From assembly GCA_003159055.1 (NCBI GenBank), contig PMLH01000238.1, positions 366 through 39,407 of the forward strand: DNA of 39,042 bases. The letters run 5' to 3'. Under the pieces are notes generated by a model that saw nothing but the letters and a program-made list of their open reading frames with translations, did not search any database and had not been told where the DNA came from. The translations under genes and the position numbers were made by a program. This document shows positions 8,061 through 15,003 of the stretch, piece by piece. The first letter of the stretch is position 1; each line of letters begins with the position of its first letter. Source of the DNA: Myxococcales bacterium. Its GTDB lineage: Bacteria > Myxococcota > Polyangia > Fen-1088.

Positions 8061-9509
8061 ATGCTTCGCGCATCCATCGCCATGCTGATTCTTCTCGCGG
8101 TCCCGTCGGCCTTCGCGCAGGAGGTGCAAGACGCGCAAGGGGTGGCAGCCCCGCACGAGAGGGCGCAGGTCAATGGCTACCTCAGCCAGCGCGTGGCCTA
8201 CCAACAGATCACGCCGAACGTGCCGGTGGCCACCGGTGACCTGCCAAGTATCGCCTCGCTCACCGAGGCCAACGTGCAACTAAAGGTGAACCTGGGCACA
8301 CGAGGTTCGTTCGCGTATGCCGATCTGTCGTTGGTGTACCAGGGCGGGTGGCTCTTCTATGAAGATGACGGCAACGGTGGTCGCGCGCGGGTGTCCAACC
8401 ACGATGTGCCGGCCTTGCACCCGGCGGTGGTGCCGAGCGAGCTCTATCTGTCACTGTCGCCCAAGCCCTGGTTGAACGTGCTGGTCGGCAAGAAGCGCAT
8501 CACCTGGGGCGCGGGTTTCGCCTTCAATCCGACGGATTTGATCAATCCGCCCAAAGATCCCACCGACCCGAACTACCAGCGCGCCGGCAATTGGCTGGCG
8601 CGGGTGGAGCTGCCGTTCGAGAAGTTTACGCTTTCGGCGCTGTTTGCACCTCAGGCGCTGTACACGCAAAGCGGCCTGCCCTACGCGTTCCTGCGCTATC
8701 CGGACTACGCGCCGGCCACTGGCACGGATGCCCGCGACACAACCTCACACTATCTTTTCGCGGGTCGACTCTATGCCTTGCTAGCCAGCACCGACGTGAA
8801 CCTCATCTACTATTTTTCGAACGCGTACCAAGACGACTTCCGCAACAAGTCCCGCCTGGGCCTGAGCCTGTCGCGCTACTTCTTCACCGACTACGAGCTG
8901 CACGCCGAGGCCTTGCTCACGCGTGGATCGGCTCGCAGCTTTCCGGTCCACGCGTGCGTGGAGAATCCGACAGCGTGTGCCGCTGGCACACCCTTCGCCA
9001 CCAGCAAGACCGACAGCACCGCCTTCTACCCGCGCATCATCGCTGGCACCCGTCGCATGTTCGCCGACGAGAGCCTGCTCTCGGTCGAGTACTACTACCA
9101 AAGCGACGGCTACGGCGACCAGGAATTTGCCGATGCGGTCGCGCTGCAAAGCTATGCCAAGTCCCTGCCGAGCGTGAGCAGCGCAGTCTCGGGCAGTGCC
9201 CTGCCCCAGCGCTACGCCTTCGATCCGCTGCGCCGGCATTACCTCATCGTCAGCTACAGCAAGCCGCGCATCGCCGACGACTGGACCGTCGGTGCGGTGC
9301 TCATCGCGGGCCTGCGCGACCTCTCGGGCGTGTTCTCCCCCTCGGTGGCGTGGAACGTCCGCGAATGGCTGAACTTGGGCCTCTACGGCTTCGTGCCCAT
9401 TCACGGCCTTGGGGTCGGCGAGGCCCAGGTCGCGGGCGACAGCTTCAGCGAATACGGACTTTCCCCCTACGCCTTCCGCGTGCTGTTCGAAGCCCGCGGC
9501 TATTACTGA
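8061..9509 (+). CDS. Outer membrane beta-barrel protein of the export operon
   Basis: A 482-residue protein with a signal peptide (MLRASIAMLILLAVPSAFA, cleavage before Gln). The mature part has many amphipathic strands with aromatic girdle residues and periplasmic-turn patterns, and ends in RVLFEARGYY with a terminal aromatic. The block KPWLNVLVGKKRITWGAGFAFNPTDLINPP resembles barrels that partner lipid or hydrophobic-compound transport (DUF1302-like proteins), but I cannot fix the family. Its gene begins 1 nt after the LolA-like gene and 31 nt before the ATPase gene. It may accept cargo at the outer membrane, a position held by the lipoprotein LolB in the classical Lol pathway. That role is inferred from context. 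Confidence 0.8.
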   Translation: MLRASIAMLILLAVPSAFAQEVQDAQGVAAPHERAQVNGYLSQRVAYQQITPNVPVATGDLPSIASLTEANVQLKVNLGTRGSFAYADLSLVYQGGWLFYEDDGNGGRARVSNHDVPALHPAVVPSELYLSLSPKPWLNVLVGKKRITWGAGFAFNPTDLINPPKDPTDPNYQRAGNWLARVELPFEKFTLSALFAPQALYTQSGLPYAFLRYPDYAPATGTDARDTTSHYLFAGRLYALLASTDVNLIYYFSNAYQDDFRNKSRLGLSLSRYFFTDYELHAEALLTRGSARSFPVHACVENPTACAAGTPFATSKTDSTAFYPRIIAGTRRMFADESLLSVEYYYQSDGYGDQEFADAVALQSYAKSLPSVSSAVSGSALPQRYAFDPLRRHYLIVSYSKPRIADDWTVGAVLIAGLRDLSGVFSPSVAWNVREWLNLGLYGFVPIHGLGVGEAQVAGDSFSEYGLSPYAFRVLFEARGYY

Positions 9510-9540
9510 CTTGAAAACACAACAGCAACGAAAGAACTCC

Positions 9541-10242
9541 ATGCCCAACACCCTCGTATCCATGAAAGACGTCACCAAAATCTACGACCTCGGCAAGACC
9601 CGCGTGCCCGCTCTTCAAGGCGTGAACCTCCACATCGAAAAGGGCGAGTTCACCGTGATCATGGGCCCGTCGGGCTCGGGCAAGTCGACCTTGCTCAACA
9701 TCGTCGGCTGCCTCGACCGGCCCACCAGCGGGCGCTACCAGTTCAAAGACGTCGACGTGGGCGACCGGGATTTCGACAAGCTGGCCGGCCTGCGCAACGA
9801 GAACATCGGCTTCATCTTCCAGTCTTTTAATCTGATTCCTGTGCTCGACGTGATCGAGAACATCGAGTTCCCGTGCCTCATGCGCAAGCAACGCGAATCG
9901 GCAGCGTCGCTGCGCCGGCGCGTGCACGCGCTGGCCGACGAGGTGGGGCTTGCCCCCTACCTCAAACATCGCCCCGACGAGCTCTCCGGCGGCCAACGCC
10001 AGCGGGTGGCCATCGCCCGTGCACTCATCACCAACCCCGAGCTGGTGCTCGCCGACGAGCCCACCGCCAACCTCGACTCGAAGACCAGCGAGCAGATCAT
10101 CAACATCATGCAGCGGCTCAACCGAGAGAAGGGCGTGACGTTTCTGTTCTCGACCCACGACCCGCGGGTCACCAAGCACGCCAAGCGCGTGATCCACGTC
10201 GCAGACGGCAGGATCGTGGAAAACACGTCGTTGGCCGCGTAG
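9541..10242 (+). CDS. ABC transporter ATPase, LolD/MacB type
   Basis: A 233-residue ATPase that should power the two FtsX permeases. It has Walker A GPSGSGKST (about residues 41-49), Q-loop FIFQSFNLIPVLDVIENIEFP, signature LSGGQRQRVAIARAL, Walker B LVLADEPTANLD and the switch His in FSTHD. The sequence is typical of LolD/MacB/FtsE-like ATPases that pair with FtsX-fold permeases. The ATG at 9541 follows a weak GAAAG site and begins right at the conserved N-terminus. It is the last gene of the operon, 31 nt after the barrel gene. Confidence 0.93.
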   Translation: MPNTLVSMKDVTKIYDLGKTRVPALQGVNLHIEKGEFTVIMGPSGSGKSTLLNIVGCLDRPTSGRYQFKDVDVGDRDFDKLAGLRNENIGFIFQSFNLIPVLDVIENIEFPCLMRKQRESAASLRRRVHALADEVGLAPYLKHRPDELSGGQRQRVAIARALITNPELVLADEPTANLDSKTSEQIINIMQRLNREKGVTFLFSTHDPRVTKHAKRVIHVADGRIVENTSLAA

Positions 10243-10288
10243 GGCCGCGCTCACCCTCCACAGGATTCAGCTCTGGTGTGAAACGTAG

Positions 10289-10313
10289 AGCCCCGGGCTC
10301 GGCCGAGCGGGCT
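10289..10313. terminator. Possible hairpin ending the export operon
   Basis: An outer stem AGCCC (10289-10293) / GGGCT (10309-10313) encloses the perfect 12-bp palindrome GCTCGGCCGAGC at 10297-10308. It lies 47 nt after the ATPase stop. No T-tract follows, so intrinsic termination is doubtful. GC-rich palindromes also arise by chance in such DNA. Confidence 0.3.
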
Positions 10314-10445
10314 ACTCGATTGGCCATGCCGTCAGCCTCGATCCTTCCGCAGAACGCCTGGGCCGGCGCGTTCAACTCCCACGACGTCGCGGCGGGCATA
10401 CACGACGGCGTGGAGACTTTCGCCACGGACTGCTAGATTCAGCCT

Positions 10446-12941
10446 GTGCGTTGGCGATCCAACTCGCCAGAGGCAGCCGGCGTCGAAATCACCAATCTCT
10501 CTGACGGCGGATTCTGGTTCTGGCTGATCAAATTCTATGCTTTCGCGGCCATGTGCGTGGCCGGGTTGGTCGTGCTTGTCGGGATAGGCCTCTACGCGCA
10601 CTTCGCGAGCACCCTGCCCGCCTTGCCCGACTTTGACCGCTACCGCCTTGAGGCCGCCGAATCGACGCGCGTGCATGCCTGGGATGGGACGGACCTCGCC
10701 GAGCTGGCCAGCGAGCGTCGCGAGATTCTGCCACTGGAAGCGTTTCCGAAGAAGCTCCTGCAGGCCTTCGTGGCCATCGAAGATCGGCGCTTCTACGATC
10801 ACAGCGGCCTAGACTACCGCGGGATGTTGCGCGCCTTCGTCGCCAACCTGCGCGCCGGGCACGTCGTGCAAGGCGGTTCCACCATCACCCAGCAGGTGGC
10901 GCGTTCGTTTCTGCGCTCGTCGGAGCAGACGCTGCAACGGAAGCTCCGCGAGGCGATCTTGGCGCGCCGGCTGGAGGCTCGCTACGAAAAGAATCAGATC
11001 CTCACCCTCTACCTCAACCAGATCTTCCTCGGCCACCAATCCTACGGTGTCGCCGCGGCCGCGCGTCGCTACTTCAACAAGCAAGTCAGTGAGCTCGACC
11101 TGGGCGAGATGGCGACCATCGCCGGCATCGCGCAGGCGCCAAGCCGCTACTCACCTTTGCTGGCGCCCGAGGTGACGAGGATGCGCCGCGACCAGGTGCT
11201 GACCGCGATGGCCACCGCCAAAGTCATCGACGAGGCCACGGCCGAACAACCTGCGTGCGCGTCCTCTCGACCGTGCGTCAGCCGCCCGACATCTTCCGCG
11301 AGCGCTCGCCTTACTTCGCCGAGCACGTCCGTCGCGACATCAGTCAAACGGTACGGCGAAAAGGCGCTGTGGGAAGGCGGCCTTGAGATCGACACCACGC
11401 TGGTACCGTGGATCGACGAGGCTGCGCAAGAGAACGTCGACTTCTCCCTGCGCAAACTCGACAAGCGCCAGGGTTGGCGCGGCCCGGTCGCGCATCTCGG
11501 CGGCGCCACCGCGGACGAATTCCGTCGTCGCGCAGGTGCGCGTTACGGCGCGAGCGCGCCCGTCGAGGGACAGCTTTATCTGGGCCTCGTGGAAAGCACC
11601 GGCGGCGGCAAAGCCCACGTGCGCGTGGGCGAGAGACTTTACCCGCTTCCGTCGGACGGGATGGATTGGGCCTTCCCCTACACCGCCGTGGACTCGACCA
11701 ACGGCAAGACTGTCTCGAGCACGAATTCGGTCCTGCACCCAGGCGACGTCGTCTGGGTAACGCCGATGCACCGCTCGCGCCTGCGCCGCTTTGCCGACTG
11801 GACCTACGACAGTGCCGGCGAGGTGCAGTGGATACCGGCCTACGCCGATCGACCGCCGCCGCGCGGCCCCGTCGCGCTTCGCCTGGAACAGACGCCGCGC
11901 GTGCAAGGCGCGCTGTTCTCTTACGACCACCAGACCGGTTACGCCGTGGCGATGGTGGGCGGGCTCGACTTCGATCGTTCGGAATTCAACCGGGTCGTGC
12001 AGGCCTGTCGGCAGCCAGGTTCGACCTACAAGCCGGTTTACTACTCGCTCGCGCTCGACCGCGGCTATGGCTACGCGTCCTTGCTCAACGACACGCCACG
12101 CGCCGAAGTGGATCCGATCACGGGCGAGGTGTGGATCCCACAAAACCTCAACAACACCGTCGAGTACCAGGTCAATCTCGAATACGCCCTCATCTGGTCG
12201 AAGAACGTGCCGTCGGTGCAGCTATTCAAGCTGCTTGGCGGCAAGGACGTCGAAGCGTGGGCGCGTAAGCTCGGCATGACCACCCCGATCATTCCCGACC
12301 AGGCCCTGGCGCTGGGTGCATCGTGCACCCGCATCGACGAGCTGACCCGCGCGTTTTCCGCCTTCGCCCGCAACGGTTCGCTGTCCGATCCGATCTACGT
12401 CCGCCGGGTTCGCGATCGATCGGGCACGCTTCTGGAAGACGCGACCGCGGTTTCCGATCCGATGTCATCGCCAGCCGAGCGACTCGACCGCATGGTCGCG
12501 GTAGCCGGCAAGCGGACCAAGGATGCGATTCCACCGCGCGCCGCCTGGCTGACCTCGCAGTTGCTTCGCCATGTGGTCACCAAGGGACACGCCCCTGCCC
12601 TGCGCAGCTCTGGCCTTCTCGTCGGCGGCAAGACCGGCACCTCCAGCGCAACCATGGACACCTGGTTCGTGGGTTACACCTCACGCTGGATGACCACCGC
12701 GTGGATCGGCGACGACCGTCGCGAACGCCCGCTCGGTTTCAAGGATGCCGCCTTCATGCTCACCGTGCCGATGACCGCGCGCTACCTCTACGAAGTCACC
12801 GCCGGCCAGCAGCTAAAAGACGTTCCCTGGGATCGCCCGCCCGGAGTCAAAGCCAACGACATCGGCGGTAACCTGCGCACCACCATGGAAGAAGTAAAAG
12901 CCGACGCCGGCCAGCCCCGCAAGAACAAGAAGAAGGGCTGA
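10446..12941 (+). CDS. Class A penicillin-binding protein (PBP1A-like transglycosylase/transpeptidase)
   Basis: An 831-residue bifunctional peptidoglycan synthase. There is one N-terminal membrane anchor at about 28-52. The GT51 glycosyltransferase domain follows, with catalytic Glu112 in AIEDRRFYDH and the motifs GGSTITQQ and LYLNQIFLG. The transpeptidase domain has all three active-site motifs: Ser526-x-x-Lys529 (GSTYK), Ser585-Lys-Asn587 and Lys729-Thr-Gly731. Residues about 269-300 are abnormal (Cys/Ser/Arg-rich). In the neighbouring frame, 11255-11340 instead reads PPDIFRERSPYFAEHVRRD, a normal PBP1A segment, so two compensating 1-nt shifts bracket this stretch. The GTG start has no strong ribosome-binding site. 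No partner gene is adjacent. Confidence 0.9.
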   Translation: MRWRSNSPEAAGVEITNLSDGGFWFWLIKFYAFAAMCVAGLVVLVGIGLYAHFASTLPALPDFDRYRLEAAESTRVHAWDGTDLAELASERREILPLEAFPKKLLQAFVAIEDRRFYDHSGLDYRGMLRAFVANLRAGHVVQGGSTITQQVARSFLRSSEQTLQRKLREAILARRLEARYEKNQILTLYLNQIFLGHQSYGVAAAARRYFNKQVSELDLGEMATIAGIAQAPSRYSPLLAPEVTRMRRDQVLTAMATAKVIDEATAEQPACASSRPCVSRPTSSASARLTSPSTSVATSVKRYGEKALWEGGLEIDTTLVPWIDEAAQENVDFSLRKLDKRQGWRGPVAHLGGATADEFRRRAGARYGASAPVEGQLYLGLVESTGGGKAHVRVGERLYPLPSDGMDWAFPYTAVDSTNGKTVSSTNSVLHPGDVVWVTPMHRSRLRRFADWTYDSAGEVQWIPAYADRPPPRGPVALRLEQTPRVQGALFSYDHQTGYAVAMVGGLDFDRSEFNRVVQACRQPGSTYKPVYYSLALDRGYGYASLLNDTPRAEVDPITGEVWIPQNLNNTVEYQVNLEYALIWSKNVPSVQLFKLLGGKDVEAWARKLGMTTPIIPDQALALGASCTRIDELTRAFSAFARNGSLSDPIYVRRVRDRSGTLLEDATAVSDPMSSPAERLDRMVAVAGKRTKDAIPPRAAWLTSQLLRHVVTKGHAPALRSSGLLVGGKTGTSSATMDTWFVGYTSRWMTTAWIGDDRRERPLGFKDAAFMLTVPMTARYLYEVTAGQQLKDVPWDRPPGVKANDIGGNLRTTMEEVKADAGQPRKNKKKG

Positions 12942-13017
12942 GCTGCACACCCTGGGCTGCAGCCTGACTTCCAATTCATCCGAAAAGGCGGAAAAATTGG
13001 TCGTACGGAGGCCTGAG

Positions 13018-14754
13018 ATGAATCGAGTCCATGCGTGGGCATTCCTGGCCGTGCTTGCTTCTTCCTGCATCGGTGGCTCTGGCAGTGGGGTCACGTCCAG
13101 GCAGCCGCATCTGGTCGCTGGTTCGGCGGCGCCGTGGCCAACCGAGGAAATTGCGCTGGATTCACCGACCTTCGTTGCCTCTTCGGGTGGGCAAGACCTG
13201 GCCCAGTACGAAGATTCACCGGCGCTCGTGATGGACGGCGCGAGCTACTTTGCCGTGTGGATCCGTCGGCCGAGTGCAACGGGAGATGGCGAGCTCGTTG
13301 GCATCCGCCTGGCAAGGGACGGTATCCCCATGGGATCCCCCGTCGTCATCAGTCCTGCCAGCAACAAGCCCAGTTCTCCGGCTGTCTTCTTCGACGGTGC
13401 GAACGACTACGTGGTTTGGCAAGACAAACGTTTCGGCACGTCTTTCGACATCTACGGCGCGCGAGTTCGGCGGGATACCGGGGCACTTGTCGACCCCAAC
13501 GGCGTGCTCATCGCCGGAGCTTCAGGCGACCAAACCGCACCAGCCATCGCCTTTGACGGAAGCAACTACCTCGTGGCGTGGCTGGACTCACCCGGCGGGA
13601 ATTCGCCGCCCGGGATTCACGGCGCGCGCATTGATCCAACAACTGGCGGGCCGGTCGTCGACGATGGTGCGGGAATTGCCATCGCAGAACAAGGCTTGCC
13701 CAATTCGGTCGGTGTTGCCTTCGCCAGTGATCACTACCTGGTGGCCTGGGGAGACGGCGACCCAATGCAGACTGGCGCCTACCTACGCTCTCGCGTGGTC
13801 ACGCCGGGCGGTACGCTGGTGGGTGACCAGTCCACAGTGATCTTGCAGTCCCCGTCCGTACACGGAGTCAGGTTGGCAAGCAAGGGTGATGGTTTCTATG
13901 TCGCCTGGTTGACACAAACCACGCTTTTCAACCCGACGACGGACTACAAGCCCACCAACATGACCGACCTCTATGGAACACGCCTCGACAGCGCAGGCCT
14001 ACCCATTGGCGGGCAGGAAAGCACCGACGCGGGCATGGAGCTCAGCCAGCAACAGCATTTCGACAATTTCGCGTTCTATCATCTCGGCGCCATCGTGATG
14101 TTGACGGACCCCGCGGTCATCTGGAATGGGAGTCAGTATGTCGTTGGCTGGCGAAATGCCGGCTCATCCAGCATCTCCGCAGCCTGGGTGGATGCCAGCT
14201 CGGGAACGATCGTACGGTCGAATACCTTTGAGCTCGGTGGGCAGTCGACGTGGGGCACGCCGGCGCTAGCCTCGGATGGGCCCGATCGTACACTTGTCGC
14301 CTACACTCGGTTTGAAGCCTCCCCGCCCTACGACAACCAACGGGTTTGGGCGCGATTCATCGACTACGATGCCCCGATCTTCCTCGACGGAGGCTCGGAC
14401 GGTGACGATTCGGGGACAGGCTCCAGCGACCTGCCTTGTGCCGCCTGTTCGGGTCTCGACGCTGTGATGGAGAAATCGCCGCCGGACCCAGGGTCCGATT
14501 CGGAAGTCGATGCCGCCGTTTTCGAAGTGGCCAATGCATTCGATACCAACCCGCCGGTACTGCCCGACGCCTTTGCGGCTGATGGGACTGCGGCTGGCAA
14601 TCACGTGGCTCACCTTGGTCTCGATGCTTCGAGTGATGCCGATGCACGCGGCGGCTGTTCGTGCCACTTGGGCTCGAGGACAAGGCCAAGTCTTCTCTGG
14701 TCGGCTTTGAGCGTGGGTCTATTGCTCGTAATCAGACGACGGCAACATGGCTAA
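13018..14754 (+). CDS. Exported protein with beta-propeller-like repeats and MYXO-CTERM-like tail
   Basis: A 578-residue protein of unknown function. The N-terminus (MNRVHAWAFLAVLASSC) is a signal peptide with a lipobox-like Cys17. The body repeats a unit of about 50-65 residues around NYLVAWLD/YFVAWQDKR/HYLVAWGDG followed by I.GARID or similar, as expected of a beta-propeller or beta-sandwich array. A Ser/Asp-rich linker (about 455-540) leads to a C-terminal GGCSC, a hydrophobic helix and RRRQHG. That matches the MYXO-CTERM pattern, a sorting tag described in Myxococcota. The start has GGAGG at 13007-13011. The preceding PBP gene ends 76 nt upstream. Having both a lipobox-like N-terminus and a sorting tail is unusual. 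Confidence 0.8.
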   Translation: MNRVHAWAFLAVLASSCIGGSGSGVTSRQPHLVAGSAAPWPTEEIALDSPTFVASSGGQDLAQYEDSPALVMDGASYFAVWIRRPSATGDGELVGIRLARDGIPMGSPVVISPASNKPSSPAVFFDGANDYVVWQDKRFGTSFDIYGARVRRDTGALVDPNGVLIAGASGDQTAPAIAFDGSNYLVAWLDSPGGNSPPGIHGARIDPTTGGPVVDDGAGIAIAEQGLPNSVGVAFASDHYLVAWGDGDPMQTGAYLRSRVVTPGGTLVGDQSTVILQSPSVHGVRLASKGDGFYVAWLTQTTLFNPTTDYKPTNMTDLYGTRLDSAGLPIGGQESTDAGMELSQQQHFDNFAFYHLGAIVMLTDPAVIWNGSQYVVGWRNAGSSSISAAWVDASSGTIVRSNTFELGGQSTWGTPALASDGPDRTLVAYTRFEASPPYDNQRVWARFIDYDAPIFLDGGSDGDDSGTGSSDLPCAACSGLDAVMEKSPPDPGSDSEVDAAVFEVANAFDTNPPVLPDAFAADGTAAGNHVAHLGLDASSDADARGGCSCHLGSRTRPSLLWSALSVGLLLVIRRRQHG

Positions 14755-14811
14755 CCTCGGCCGCCGGGTGGCTCCAACCTCGATTTGTCGACGGGAATGC
14801 CGGGCGGAACA

Positions 14812-14823
14812 CCCCGGCCGGGG
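14812..14823. other. GC palindrome after the MYXO-CTERM-like gene
   Basis: CCCCGGCCGGGG is a perfect 12-bp palindrome 58 nt after the stop at 14754. It could be part of a terminator or a binding site. No T-tract follows and the base composition makes chance plausible. The rest of the 249-bp gap shows nothing firm. Confidence 0.2.
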
Positions 14824-14965
14824 CGTGGCGTCACGTATTGGGACGAGCCCACGCGGCACTCGATGGGAGCATTTCGGGTCGGAAATCTCAGTCATCGGCC
14901 TCGGAGTACCGACAACCGCCGCGTGCCTCACGACTGCCTAGCTGCGCCACGGTTTTGCAGGTTCC

Positions 14966-14994
14966 TTGCCACCATTGGCCGGGGCGGTTAGCGT
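14966..14994 (+). promoter_or_regulatory. Possible sigma-70-type promoter for the kinase-like gene
   Basis: TTGCCA (14966-14971, five of six matches to the -35 box) is followed after 17 bp by TAGCGT (14989-14994, a poor -10 box). The start would fall at about 15001, almost on the GTG at 15004, which would give a nearly leaderless mRNA. The weak -10 box keeps confidence low. Confidence 0.25.
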
Positions 14995-15003
14995 GCTCTA
15001 GTC

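Noticed and set aside
10446..12941. Calling the PBP gene a pseudogene because of its frameshifted segment
   Set aside because: The two shifts compensate. The full reading frame and all glycosyltransferase and transpeptidase motifs are kept, so a sequencing error or tolerated change is more likely.
13018..13070. Extending the MYXO-CTERM-like gene to a start at 12997
   Set aside because: The ATG at 13018 has a GGAGG site at the right distance and begins the signal peptide. The earlier start has none.
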